A stretch of DNA of 64,000 bases from Enterococcus dispar ATCC 51266 (GTDB lineage Bacteria > Bacillota > Bacilli > Lactobacillales > Enterococcaceae). The notes under the pieces are model-generated. The model was not told the DNA's origin. It did not search any database and worked only from the letters and a program-made list of their open reading frames with translations. The DNA is taken from assembly GCF_000406945.1 (NCBI RefSeq), contig NZ_KE136354.1, positions 2,614,660 through 2,678,659 on the forward strand, read 5' to 3'. The translations under genes were made by a program, and so were the position numbers. Numbering within the stretch: position 1 is the stretch's first letter; the number at the start of each line of letters is the position of its first letter. Below, one piece after another: positions 44,243-52,906 of the stretch.

Positions 44243-44698
44243 ATGAAACGCATTTTATTTGTTTGTTTAGGCAATATTTGTCGCTCACCAATGGCTGAGG
44301 GACTATTTCGTCAATATACGATTGCAGCAGGCAAAAAAATTAGTGTAGATTCTGCTGCCACCAGTCGTTGGGAAGTTGGCAACCCGCCACATCCGGGCAC
44401 GCAAAAAATTCTAAAAAAGGCTGGAATTGATTTTTCGGCTATGGTTTCACGCCAATTGCAACAAGAAGATTTTTATCACTTTGACTACATTGTAGGAATG
44501 GATAAAGAGAATGTCGCCGATATTTTGGCGGTAGCGCCCCAAGATAAAACTGCTAAAGTAGCTTCTTACTTGTCCGTAGTAGCTGAGAGAAAAAACGAGT
44601 CTATTCCTGATCCTTACTATACGGGGGATTTTTACGAGACAAAACGGTTGATTGAAGTAGGTTTGGCTCCCTGGCTGGAAATTTTGACTGCTGATTAA
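44243..44698 (+). CDS. low-molecular-weight protein-tyrosine phosphatase
   Basis: The product has 151 aa behind TAGGAGG. The P-loop VCLGNICRSPMAEGLF (CX5R) is at the N-terminus and the general acid Asp is in PDPYYTGDFYETK. These enzymes reverse tyrosine phosphorylation of capsule kinases or stress proteins. Confidence 0.94.
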   Translation: MKRILFVCLGNICRSPMAEGLFRQYTIAAGKKISVDSAATSRWEVGNPPHPGTQKILKKAGIDFSAMVSRQLQQEDFYHFDYIVGMDKENVADILAVAPQDKTAKVASYLSVVAERKNESIPDPYYTGDFYETKRLIEVGLAPWLEILTAD

Positions 44699-44769
44699 AC
44701 AATCAAAAAAACTTGTCTTTTTATGGAAATTTGATAAAATATGCTTACTTATTAGAAGGGGTGGCGGCA

Positions 44770-45144
44770 ATGAAAGAAAAAATGAATGTTAAAAAATTCG
44801 GCAATTTCGTGGCCAATACCTCGAATGCCTTATTAAAAGGATTTTTAAGTGATAATATGGATAAAGAGCTACAGCAAAAGATTTCAGTGGAAATGGCTGA
44901 AACTTTAGTCTTGGCTGCCGAAAAAGAAAGTCTTGTGGTTTTACAGTTGGATGTGAGTCAAAATAGCGTCAAATATGAAACAGTTTATGGTTGGATTTTA
45001 AATAAACAATTAAATCCTAATCATTTAATCATGCAACCGCAAAATAAAGAACAGCCTATACGCATGATTCCATTAGAGTCCATCCGGAAGGTCAGTATTT
45101 TGGATAAAACAGGACAACGCACCAGTATTACGCGACAATCATAA
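44770..45144 (+). CDS. conserved protein of unknown function
   Basis: The product is 124 aa from an ATG at 44770 behind GAAGGGG. VKKFGNFVANTSNALLKGFL and ETVYGWILNKQLNPNHLIMQ; ends SILDKTGQRTSITRQS. The fold appears mixed, and no family is recognised. It ends with a terminator. Confidence 0.6.
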   Translation: MKEKMNVKKFGNFVANTSNALLKGFLSDNMDKELQQKISVEMAETLVLAAEKESLVVLQLDVSQNSVKYETVYGWILNKQLNPNHLIMQPQNKEQPIRMIPLESIRKVSILDKTGQRTSITRQS

Positions 45145-45155
45145 AGGGATAATAG

Positions 45156-45187
45156 CTACGCGGCGGATAGCTGGCGTAGTTTTTTTG
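45156..45187 (+). terminator. terminator
   Basis: CTACGC (45156-45161) pairs with GCGTAG (45174-45179) and is followed by at least seven Ts. Confidence 0.8.
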
Positions 45188-45220
45188 TAGGAAATTATAT
45201 GCTTTTTATAAAAAATAAGG

Positions 45221-45300
45221 TCATTACGACAATAAGCTGAAATTTCAAGAAATTGAAGAGTAACTTAGTAAGATTTCGTCTGCTGGCGAGCTGAAGAAAA
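45221..45300. repeat. dispersed palindromic repeat, copy C
   Basis: The segment shares with copy B the order GACAATAAGC, AAAT, AAGAAATT, AGATTTCGTC and TGCTGGCG at the same spacing. The palindrome is more degenerate than in B. Confidence 0.5.
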
Positions 45301-45304
45301 GTTC

Positions 45305-45362
45305 TTTTATCTCTTCTTATAAGAAGAGATAAAAAGGGCCCGTCGCTAGGGAGGCGACGGGC
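45305..45362. other. perfect 30-bp palindrome and adjacent GC-rich hairpin
   Basis: The 30 bases at 45305-45334 equal their own reverse complement. Directly after, GCCCGTCGC (45338-45346) pairs with GCGACGGGC (45354-45362). Read on the minus strand this second hairpin is followed by CCCTTTTT and would be a terminator; read on + it precedes AAGGAG and a four-codon frame (45375-45389). No gene is present between 45145 and 45750. Confidence 0.7.
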
Positions 45363-45496
45363 AAGGAGTTAAAAATGAAAAAGTGTTAGTTAGGGTTGTT
45401 TGTTGGTACACTTATATAGTACAAACCATTTATGAATATTTTGTGAATCAAAGAAGCAAAAATTGGTAAATATCTTTAAAAAAGTATTAAGCAATA

Positions 45497-45649
45497 AAAG
45501 CTAAAGGAACTTACTCAGCTCTTAAGCAATAAGCTGGAATTTTAATAAATTGTTCTTCCGATTTATTTAAAATTTTAGTTTATTGCCGTAGAGAGCTGGT
45601 TCATGTGCTGGACATCTAGAAAAGCGAAAGGAACTTACACAGCTCTTTA
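45497..45649. repeat. dispersed palindromic repeat, copy D, with 124-bp-spaced direct repeats
   Basis: A 29-nt unit (AAAGCTAAAGGAACTTAC...) at 45497-45525 recurs with three changes at 45621-45649. Between them lies a palindrome with CAGCTCT/AGAGCTG and GCAATAA/TTATTGC arms that resembles copies A-C. Confidence 0.65.
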
Positions 45650-45678
45650 TAAAAATCATATCAGTTCTTTACATACAA

Positions 45679-45727
45679 AAAACCTGCTTAACGGATAGAT
45701 GTGGTCTCCGTTAAGCAGGTTTTCTAT
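45679..45727. terminator. bidirectional terminator
   Basis: A 16-bp stem pairs 45679-45694 with 45708-45723, with Ts on both sides; it ends the minus-strand metallopeptidase gene. Confidence 0.85.
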
Positions 45728-45750
45728 TATTATTGGAGTATCATAAGCAT

Positions 45751-46635
45751 TTATAAACTTAAATTATAGGCACTAAATGTATCACCATGGTTTAAGTCGC
45801 CGTATTGATAGCCGCGCTTAAACCAATCAACCCGTTGCTCAGAAGTACCATGAGTAAAACTATCTGGAACCACATATCCTTGTGCTTCTTGTTGCAAGGT
45901 ATCATCGCCAATTTGATTTGCCGCCTGCATCGCTTCGTCAATATCCCCTACTTCTAAAATAGGTTGTCCTTGGTAGGTTTTATTTTCTAAATAACGGGCA
46001 AAACACCCAGCAAAGTAATCTGCTTGTAATTCTAAAGCTACACTGTAGCGATTGTACTGTTTTTCCGAAAGACGGCTACGTAATTGTTCCATTTTGGCAG
46101 AGGTTCCCAACTCATATTGCACATGATGGCCGACCTCATGGGCAATTACATAGGCCATAGCAAAATCTCCGGTGGCACCGAAACGTTGCGATAACTCTTC
46201 TTGAAAACTTAAATCCAAGTAGACTTTTTGATCTCCAGGGCAATAAAAGGGACCCACGGCAGAAGAAGCTTGTCCACAAGCAGAACGGACGCTGCCACTG
46301 TATAAAACTAAGGTTGGATCTTCGTAATCTTGTTGGTATTTGGCATATTCTGTTGTTTTAAATTCACTATTCCAATAATCTTCCAAATGACCAAATACCA
46401 CACTGGCAAACTCTTTTTGATCATCGGTTCCGGTGGGCTGTTGGGCAGTAATTGGACTGTTTTCACTCCCTAAAAGAGATCCTAAGTCAATATTGCCACC
46501 AGAAAAGAATAAAGAAAATAAAACAATCAGTAAGACACCAATGCCGCCCCCGCCAATCAAGCCTCCGGATAGTCCTCCGGAACTGCTACGACGATCTTCG
46601 ACATTCTGACTTTGTCGTCCACCCTTCCAACGCAT
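45751..46635 (-). CDS. YpfJ-type neutral zinc metallopeptidase
   Basis: The product has 294 aa and begins MRWKGGRQSQNVEDRRSSSG. A glycine-rich linker and one membrane segment (GIGVLLIVLFSLFF, about 31-45) precede the catalytic domain with AYVIAHEVGHHVQYELG: His166, Glu167 and His170 form HEXXH. GQASSAVGPFYCPGDQKVYL and ELQADYFAGCFARYLE complete the family signature. It is probably a membrane-anchored protease facing outward; its substrate is unknown. Confidence 0.93.
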   Translation of the reverse strand: MRWKGGRQSQNVEDRRSSSGGLSGGLIGGGGIGVLLIVLFSLFFSGGNIDLGSLLGSENSPITAQQPTGTDDQKEFASVVFGHLEDYWNSEFKTTEYAKYQQDYEDPTLVLYSGSVRSACGQASSAVGPFYCPGDQKVYLDLSFQEELSQRFGATGDFAMAYVIAHEVGHHVQYELGTSAKMEQLRSRLSEKQYNRYSVALELQADYFAGCFARYLENKTYQGQPILEVGDIDEAMQAANQIGDDTLQQEAQGYVVPDSFTHGTSEQRVDWFKRGYQYGDLNHGDTFSAYNLSL

Positions 46636-46657
46636 AAGCGTCCCTCCTTATTTGCGC

Positions 46658-48154
46658 TTACTTATTTTTTTCATTAAAGATTTTGCGTAAACGTTTATAT
46701 AAAATGATATATTGTTCGTCGTCTTGGCCTAACTCCCATAAAAAGAAATTTGAATTTGGTGTTTGATTTTTTATCAATAAAGAAGAACTGATAATCAAAT
46801 CATAATGATCTTGTTTTTGGCTAGCAAAAGTTTCAGCATTAACAAATTTTAAGTCCGACATGAATTGGTAGATACTTTTTACGATTAAGTAGTTATGTTC
46901 AATTGCAACACCGACTTCAACTTTTTTCGCATGCGTCATGGTGTCATAAAGTGGCATTAATACTTGCGTAAAACCATTGACGAGACTATTAATGGTTGCG
47001 TTATTAACAAAAGCATCATAAGGCTCTTTATTGCTTTTATCGACAAAGAAGGTACGGATCTTTCCTTCCATTTCTCGGATTGGCGATTCAAAAACTTGTT
47101 TTGGTCCTAACAAACGTTGGATGGTTGGCATCCGATATTTAATTACATAGTAACCAAAAGTAATATTTAATAAATTTCCTATGACAAGAGGTTGATCTAA
47201 AATAGAAGGATTATTGGTGAATAATTCTTCTTTGGCGAAATGTAAAAATTCTTCTACCAAATTGTCAACAGGATTTGGTTCTTTTTTAAAATCGTGAATA
47301 GTTTGAGCTAAAGTCGGATCGTCTTCTAACGTATAAAAAGGAATGAAATGCGCTAAAAAGAATATAAAACTCGATTCCGCTTTACTTTGACGCGCGGTTA
47401 ATTGATTATCGACTAAAGGATTTAAGCGGGTAAAATCATAATAGTCATTATTTTTCATTAAGCAGTCATAAGCTTTATCGTATTTAACAAAAATACCTTT
47501 TTTAATGCGAAGTAAGAAAATCGCCGCAAAATATTTTAGCTCTAAACTTCCCAAATAAGTACGAGAAAGGGGGAAGTATTCTCCAAAAGCTGCTACCATT
47601 TGGTTCACTTTATCTTCAGATACTTTAAACGGCCAAACGATTCCTCTGGTACCCAGCCAGATTAGATTAAATAAAGCCAAGCGGGCAAGACGTTCATCTC
47701 CAACTATGCCAGCTTCTGTATATGTAAAACGTAAATTAAATGACTTCAAAAAATTTTTTAACTTTTCAATTTTACGCGAGACTGTGGAGCGACTGGAGAA
47801 GTAGCGATCACAAAAGTCTTCAATTGTTGGATTTTCTTCATTGATAAAATATAAAATAAATTGAAATGGAACAGAATTTTGCAACAAATAATAACGATAT
47901 TCATCAATCGTTGCAGTCAAATTCAGACAATTAATTTTTCCCGCTCCAATTAAGAAGCTTTCATGCTCAGGGCGAATCTCACTAATTTCTTTATCAATCT
48001 CCGTTAAATCAATAACGGTTTGTTGGTAATTAAGGTTCATTTCTTGCGCTAGTTCAGCAATTGAATAATTGGGACGACCAATAAACATCATTTTGCGGAA
48101 CAGTTCAAATTTTAATAGCGTTGATGCATCCATCATCAGCTCTTCATATACCAT
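46658..48154 (-). CDS. Mga-like transcription regulator
   Basis: The product is 498 aa from the ATG at 48154, which has GGAGGG 6 nt upstream; the longer frame to 48277 has no site. Two HTH regions are at the N-terminus (YSIAELAQEMNLNYQQTVID; PTIEDFCDRYFSSRSTVSRK). A PRD-like middle and an EIIB-like C-terminal part (YDLIISSSLLIKNQTPNS) complete the Mga/AtxA layout, which links virulence or adhesion genes to PTS status. Targets are not visible. Confidence 0.85.
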   Translation of the reverse strand: MVYEELMMDASTLLKFELFRKMMFIGRPNYSIAELAQEMNLNYQQTVIDLTEIDKEISEIRPEHESFLIGAGKINCLNLTATIDEYRYYLLQNSVPFQFILYFINEENPTIEDFCDRYFSSRSTVSRKIEKLKNFLKSFNLRFTYTEAGIVGDERLARLALFNLIWLGTRGIVWPFKVSEDKVNQMVAAFGEYFPLSRTYLGSLELKYFAAIFLLRIKKGIFVKYDKAYDCLMKNNDYYDFTRLNPLVDNQLTARQSKAESSFIFFLAHFIPFYTLEDDPTLAQTIHDFKKEPNPVDNLVEEFLHFAKEELFTNNPSILDQPLVIGNLLNITFGYYVIKYRMPTIQRLLGPKQVFESPIREMEGKIRTFFVDKSNKEPYDAFVNNATINSLVNGFTQVLMPLYDTMTHAKKVEVGVAIEHNYLIVKSIYQFMSDLKFVNAETFASQKQDHYDLIISSSLLIKNQTPNSNFFLWELGQDDEQYIILYKRLRKIFNEKNK

Positions 48155-48231
48155 AAATATCCCTCCATATTTTGACTCCTTTTTCTCATTGTATCGTTTT
48201 TTGGTCAGGCTGTCAGTTATAAGCACACGCA

Positions 48232-48266
48232 AAAACGCCCCCTTCTTAAAAGAAGCAGGCGTTTTA
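48232..48266. terminator. terminator between the Mga-like gene and brnQ
   Basis: AACGCC (48234-48239) pairs with GGCGTT (48258-48263) with an inner CTTCTT/AGAAG helix and Ts on both sides; on the minus strand it ends nothing upstream of the Mga-like gene, so it probably serves + transcripts or insulates the regulator from brnQ. Confidence 0.6.
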
Positions 48267-48307
48267 TTTATTGTCATTTAAAATAGAAATACAGAGAAAA
48301 TTTATTG

Positions 48308-49660
48308 TTAACTTTCAGCGGGTGCTTTTTTTACAGCTGTCCAAATCAAACCCACAATAAAACCAAGGAGTGCCGGCACAATCCAACCCATTCCCACTTG
48401 GAAAAAAGGGAGGTAATCATTGGCAAAATGAAGTAGGCTTTGAACAGGGGCCAAATTTCTCAAAAATGCTGGGGCGGCGTTTAGTCCGTCTAAAATAGCT
48501 GCAAATAAAGTAAAGTAAGTCGTTAAGCGATAAACACTGGCCCGTTGTTTAAATAAAGGACCAAGTAAAGCAAGGAGGATTAATGTAATTGCCAATGGAT
48601 AGGTAAACATTAAAACCGGAGTAGAAAACTCGATAATTTTCGTTAAACCAATGTTGGCAAACAAGCAAGCTAGTAAGCTGGCACCGGTAACAAAAGTAGT
48701 ATATTTTTGTTGTGGGAACAATTCAACAAACGTTTCTGAAAAAGCTGTAATTAATCCAATTGCAGTTTTTAAACAAGCGATAATGACAATAAAGGCTAAT
48801 AGTATGCTGCCGCCAGTTCCTAAGTAGTGTTTAGCAATTTCTGCTAAAGCCACCCCACCGTTTTCGGAAATGGCAAATTTGCCAAGACTCATCGTTCCCA
48901 TTAAAGAAAGAAGCGTATAAATAATACCCATTAAAAGAATACTAATGAAACCTGATTTAACCGTATCCATGGCAATGGTACTTGGTTTTTTGACACCCAT
49001 ATCTTTTAAAGTGGTGACAATAATAATACCAAAAGCCAATGAAGCTAAAGCATCTAATGTGTTGTAACCCTCTGTAAAACCTGTTAAAAAAGCGTGGTCG
49101 GTATAATTAGCTTGAATTGGTGTTGCGCTAATGCTGCCGATAGGATTTAAAAAGGCTAATAAAATTAAAACGCCTAATAATACTAAAAATAAAGGATTCA
49201 AAAATTTTCCCACGTAATTTAACAATTTAGTTGGTTTGCGGGACAGGGCCCAGGCGCTAATAAAAAATAGTACACTAAAAATTGCTAAGGCTAAAGTAGT
49301 CTGGCTTTTAGCTAAAAAAGGTGCCAAGCCAATTTCAAAAGATGTTGTAGCTAATCGCGGTAAAGCAAAAAAGGGACCGATTACTAAATACAGTAAAATT
49401 GTAAAAATTTTGGCATAGGTTTTATTCACGCGACAAGCTAAATCGTACAATCCGCTACTGCGGGATAAGCCAATTGCTAAAACACCTAAAAAGGGTAGCC
49501 CAATCCCGGTTACAAGAAAGCCCAAGTTGGCGCTAAAAACGTTGGCACCGGCTAATTGCCCCATATGGACGGGAAAAATTAGATTGCCTGCGCCAAAGAA
49601 TAGACCGAATAACATCGAACCGACAAATAAATAATCTTTAAATTGTAACTTTTTTTCCAT
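48308..49660 (-). CDS. brnQ: branched-chain amino acid carrier BrnQ
   Basis: The product has 450 aa with about twelve membrane segments. The LIVCS signature appears at the N-terminus ([20 protein letters not shown]) and in [20 protein letters not shown]. It imports leucine, isoleucine and valine with Na+ or H+. A CodY box lies next to the -35 box of its promoter, so repression in amino-acid-rich conditions is expected. Confidence 0.94.
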   Translation of the reverse strand: MEKKLQFKDYLFVGSMLFGLFFGAGNLIFPVHMGQLAGANVFSANLGFLVTGIGLPFLGVLAIGLSRSSGLYDLACRVNKTYAKIFTILLYLVIGPFFALPRLATTSFEIGLAPFLAKSQTTLALAIFSVLFFISAWALSRKPTKLLNYVGKFLNPLFLVLLGVLILLAFLNPIGSISATPIQANYTDHAFLTGFTEGYNTLDALASLAFGIIIVTTLKDMGVKKPSTIAMDTVKSGFISILLMGIIYTLLSLMGTMSLGKFAISENGGVALAEIAKHYLGTGGSILLAFIVIIACLKTAIGLITAFSETFVELFPQQKYTTFVTGASLLACLFANIGLTKIIEFSTPVLMFTYPLAITLILLALLGPLFKQRASVYRLTTYFTLFAAILDGLNAAPAFLRNLAPVQSLLHFANDYLPFFQVGMGWIVPALLGFIVGLIWTAVKKAPAES

Positions 49661-49773
49661 TTTCCACCTCGAAAATTATAAATTCTATCAATTATTGCGT
49701 ATTATTTTGCGATTGTCTGATTCCCGCTCCCCAAAGCGTGAAATGACAATTCTATTAAGTGATAAGTGTTTCA

Positions 49774-49818
49774 AAAATAACAGAATTGACGGCGATTTTC
49801 AAGAGTTTTCTGAAAGTT
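49774..49818 (-). promoter_or_regulatory. brnQ promoter with CodY box
   Basis: On the minus strand TTGAAA (49797-49802) and TATTTT (49774-49779) are 17 bp apart. AGTTTTCTGAAAGTT (49804-49818) matches the CodY consensus AATTTTCWGAAAATT at 13 of 15 positions and lies just upstream of the -35 box. Confidence 0.65.
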
Positions 49819-49904
49819 TAGCTAGATAATGCCATGAATTGTCCTCTTGGCTAAAAAATGCCGATTATCTATCAGGTGTGCTAAAATAAATTGAGGTGAA
49901 AAAA

Positions 49905-50489
49905 GTGACAAAAGGACGTTTAACGGCTTTTACAGATGGCGTAGTGGCCATTGTCATCACGATTTTGGTATTGGAAATTCGTTTTCCTGCTGCACCAACT
50001 TTAGCATCGCTTTTAGCCATGCGAGATGTTTTAACCGCTTATACGATTAGTTTCATTTTTGTAGCAGTAATTTGGGTAACCCATCATCGGGTAATGAAGA
50101 TGACTGAAAAAGTAGATGATCGTGTAATCTGGGCCAATATTTTTTGGTTGTTTTGGTTAACTTTGTGTCCGGCTGTGACCCAATGGGTTGGGAGTAATCC
50201 GGGGATGTTTTGGCCGGCTTTAGCCTATGTGGTTGTCTATACGATGTGGAGCTTTTCTTTTGGTATTTTAACCAAGCAAATTTTAAAAGCTAATGATGAT
50301 AATACCCGTGGCACACAACTCCTACGTCATGATCGTCGTAGTGGGCTGTCAATGGTAATTAATTTATTACTTATAGCGGCAGTTTTTTGGCATCCTACAA
50401 TTGGGTTATTTGGCCGTTTTATCGTTTCAGCCATCTGGATACCTTCTTATGAAACAGCTGCGAAAATCCAAAATCGTTTGGAAATATAA
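49905..50489 (+). CDS. TMEM175-like (DUF1211) potassium channel
   Basis: The product is 194 aa from a GTG behind TTGAGGTG (a GTG at 49896 overlaps the site). The first helix carries the family signature RLTAFTDGVVAIVITILVLE, and HHRVMKMTEK follows helix 2-3. Bacterial members assemble as tetrameric K+ leak channels. It is divergent from brnQ. Confidence 0.88.
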   Translation: MTKGRLTAFTDGVVAIVITILVLEIRFPAAPTLASLLAMRDVLTAYTISFIFVAVIWVTHHRVMKMTEKVDDRVIWANIFWLFWLTLCPAVTQWVGSNPGMFWPALAYVVVYTMWSFSFGILTKQILKANDDNTRGTQLLRHDRRSGLSMVINLLLIAAVFWHPTIGLFGRFIVSAIWIPSYETAAKIQNRLEI

Positions 50490-50540
50490 GTTTTATTTTC
50501 ATTACGTACACGATCAGGATTTGTTTACATGCGAATAATA

Positions 50541-50588
50541 AAAAAGCGTTCAACCACTGCAAAATCAGTGAGATGAACGCTTTTTTTA
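50541..50588. terminator. bidirectional terminator
   Basis: AAAAAGCGTTCA (50541-50552) pairs with TGAACGCTTTTT (50574-50585) around an inner CACTG/CAGTG hairpin; it serves both the channel gene and the permease. Confidence 0.85.
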
Positions 50589-50602
50589 TAGAAATGGTAC
50601 TG

Positions 50603-51952
50603 CTAAAGCTTATTTTTTTCAAATTTAAAATGATAGATTACCCTTAAAATGACAAACCAAATAGGGGTCACAAGGGCTGCGACACGGGTTTCTTTTGATA
50701 AGAGTAAGACAACTGCTACAAAGAGTAAGAAAGCAAAAATCAGGATATTGCTATAAGGATAAAAAGGCATTTTAAAAGCATGGCTTTTTTTACCTAAGAT
50801 ACTTTTACGATATTTCATGTGAGTGTAGACAAGAATTCCCCAAATAAATAAAAAGCAGGTAGTTGCGACACTCGTAACAATGGTAAAGACTTCACTGGGC
50901 ATGAAGTAATTTAAGATAACGGCGATGAAAATCACTAAAGCAGAAAAGAAAATAGCGTTGCCGGGCACTTGGTGTTTGGTCAATTTTTCAAAAGGTTTTG
51001 GGGCACTCCCTTCTTGAGCCAAAGAGCGGAGCATCCGTCCGGTACTGTAAATTGCACTATTACAAGCAGAAGCAGCTGCAGATAAGACTACGACGTTAAT
51101 GACGGTGGCCGCGGCAGTGATGCCAATATCTGAGAATACTTCCACAAACGGACTCTCACTAGCACTCAAACTATTCCAAGGATAAATAGCCATAATGACA
51201 AATAAAGCCCCTAAATAAAATAAAATGATGCGAATCGGAATATTGTTAATGGCTTCAGGTAAAACTTTTTTAGGATTTTTTGTTTCCCCAGCTACAAGTC
51301 CGACCAATTCAATACCAGCAAAAGCAAAAGTTACCATTTGAAAAGAAAGCACAAAACCGGACATTCCTTTTGGAAACCAACCGCCATGGTGCCAAACATT
51401 ACTAACTTTTACTACTCCAGCAGTAGTTTGATAATGGGTAACAATCATATAAGCACCCACTACAATCAAAGCAATAATGGCCACAACTTTAATTAGAGCA
51501 AACCAAAATTCAAGTTCCCCAAATAAAGATACGGCAATCATATTTAAGGCTACTAATAAAACTAAGGCAATTAATTCCGGTAACCACTGGGGGATTTGGG
51601 GAAACCAGTACCGTACGTAAAGACCAGTCGCGGTTAAATCGGCCATAGCAATAGAAATCCAACAAAACCAATAGGTCCATCCGGTTAGAAAAGCCCATTT
51701 TTTTCCTAAGTATTCTGCAACAAAATCTAAAAAAGAATGCTTATCGGTATTAGATAAAAGTAATTCGCCTAATGAGCGCATAATCAAAAAACAAATACAC
51801 CCTGTAATTAGATAAGCAAATAAAATAGCGGGTCCGGCTAATTGAATTGATTTACCTGCCCCTAAAAACAAACCAGTACCAATCGCGCCTCCAATTGAAA
51901 TTAACTGGACATGACGATTTTTTAAACTGCGACTTAATTCTTGCGATTCCAT
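50603..51952 (-). CDS. amino acid permease (APC family)
   Basis: The product is 449 aa from the ATG at 51952 behind AAAGGA. Twelve membrane segments and the family start HVQLISIGGAIGTGLFLGAG, plus GWTYWFCWISIAMADLTATG and SACNSAIYSTGRMLRSLAQE. Similar to CycA/AnsP/YbxG-type transporters; the substrate is not apparent (D-amino acids, serine or histidine are typical). It is controlled by a promoter whose spacer is a perfect CodY box. Confidence 0.9.
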   Translation of the reverse strand: MESQELSRSLKNRHVQLISIGGAIGTGLFLGAGKSIQLAGPAILFAYLITGCICFLIMRSLGELLLSNTDKHSFLDFVAEYLGKKWAFLTGWTYWFCWISIAMADLTATGLYVRYWFPQIPQWLPELIALVLLVALNMIAVSLFGELEFWFALIKVVAIIALIVVGAYMIVTHYQTTAGVVKVSNVWHHGGWFPKGMSGFVLSFQMVTFAFAGIELVGLVAGETKNPKKVLPEAINNIPIRIILFYLGALFVIMAIYPWNSLSASESPFVEVFSDIGITAAATVINVVVLSAAASACNSAIYSTGRMLRSLAQEGSAPKPFEKLTKHQVPGNAIFFSALVIFIAVILNYFMPSEVFTIVTSVATTCFLFIWGILVYTHMKYRKSILGKKSHAFKMPFYPYSNILIFAFLLFVAVVLLLSKETRVAALVTPIWFVILRVIYHFKFEKNKL

Positions 51953-52018
51953 CAAATTTTCATCCTTTGTAATTGGGGAAATTCCCTCTGAATTTTTTTC
52001 TTGGAGAGTGCTGGCTTA

Positions 52019-52047
52019 ATTTTAGGATAATTTTCAGAAAATTTCAA
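52019..52047 (-). promoter_or_regulatory. permease promoter containing a perfect CodY box
   Basis: On the minus strand TTGAAA (52042-52047) and TAAAAT (52019-52024) are 17 bp apart. AATTTTCAGAAAATT (52029-52043) matches the CodY consensus at all 15 positions and fills the spacer, so binding should block RNA polymerase. Confidence 0.8.
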
Positions 52048-52074
52048 TGTTAGATTGTTATTGCTTTTTTGACA

Positions 52075-52131
52075 AAAAAATACCAACGACTAAAAGTAAA
52101 GGTGTAGAGGAGACTTTTAGCCGTTGGTTAT
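52075..52131 (-). terminator. terminator of the ABC transporter operon
   Basis: ACCAACG (52082-52088) pairs with CGTTGGT (52122-52128) with inner CTAAAAGT/ACTTTTAG pairing, and on the minus strand is followed by ATTTTTTT. Confidence 0.8.
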
Positions 52132-52136
52132 TCTAA

Positions 52137-52883
52137 TTATGCTTCTTTATCTAAAACACGGTGTAAGAATTTTTTCGTTCGTTCTTCTTTTGGATTTCCA
52201 AAAATATCTTCTGGGCAGCCTTGTTCTGCAATAACGCCTTTATCCATAAAAATGACGCGATTAGAGACATCACGGGCAAAATCCATTTCGTGGGTTACCA
52301 CTACCATGGTTAACCCTGTCTGAGCGAGTGCTTTCATTGTTTTTAAAACTTCGCCTACCATTTCTGGATCAAGTGCAGAGGTTGGTTCGTCAAAAAGCAT
52401 GACATCTGGGTCCATTGAGAGGGCGCGGGCAATCGCTACCCGTTGTTTTTGCCCCCCTGATAATTGTGATGGTTTTGCTTCAATGTAGCGGTCCATCCCG
52501 ACTTTTTCCAAGTTAGTTAATGCAATTTTTTTTGCTTCAGCACGATTGCGTTTTAACACAGTCGTCTGTCCGGTAACACAGTTTTCTAAAACATTCATAT
52601 TGCTAAATAAATTAAAGGATTGAAAAACCATGCCTAAATGCGTCCGATATTTTGTCAGACTATAACCGGGGGATAAGACATTTTCCCCTTTATAATAAAT
52701 TTCACCACTAGTGGGTTTTTCTAATAAATTGATGCAACGTAATAAAGTTGATTTACCAGAACCGGATGAACCGATAATGGAAACCACTTCACCTTTAGTT
52801 ACAGAAAAGTCAATATCTTTTAAAACTTCATTTTCTCCAAAGCTTTTTTTCAAATGCTGAATGTCAATAATTTTCTCTGCCAT
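52137..52883 (-). CDS. amino acid ABC transporter ATP-binding protein
   Basis: The product has 248 aa. Walker [21 protein letters not shown], signature [19 protein letters not shown], Walker [16 protein letters not shown]. Polar amino acid (GlnQ-like) ATPase. It is 23 nt downstream of the binding-protein/permease gene, and both lie behind the same riboswitch; lysine is therefore the likely substrate. Confidence 0.95.
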   Translation of the reverse strand: MAEKIIDIQHLKKSFGENEVLKDIDFSVTKGEVVSIIGSSGSGKSTLLRCINLLEKPTSGEIYYKGENVLSPGYSLTKYRTHLGMVFQSFNLFSNMNVLENCVTGQTTVLKRNRAEAKKIALTNLEKVGMDRYIEAKPSQLSGGQKQRVAIARALSMDPDVMLFDEPTSALDPEMVGEVLKTMKALAQTGLTMVVVTHEMDFARDVSNRVIFMDKGVIAEQGCPEDIFGNPKEERTKKFLHRVLDKEA

Positions 52884-52906
52884 GTTTATTCCTCCTAAAA
52901 TTATCC

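Noticed and set aside
45375-45389. Four-codon frame behind AAGGAG
   Set aside because: Too short to call a gene; recorded only in the discussion of the hairpin region.
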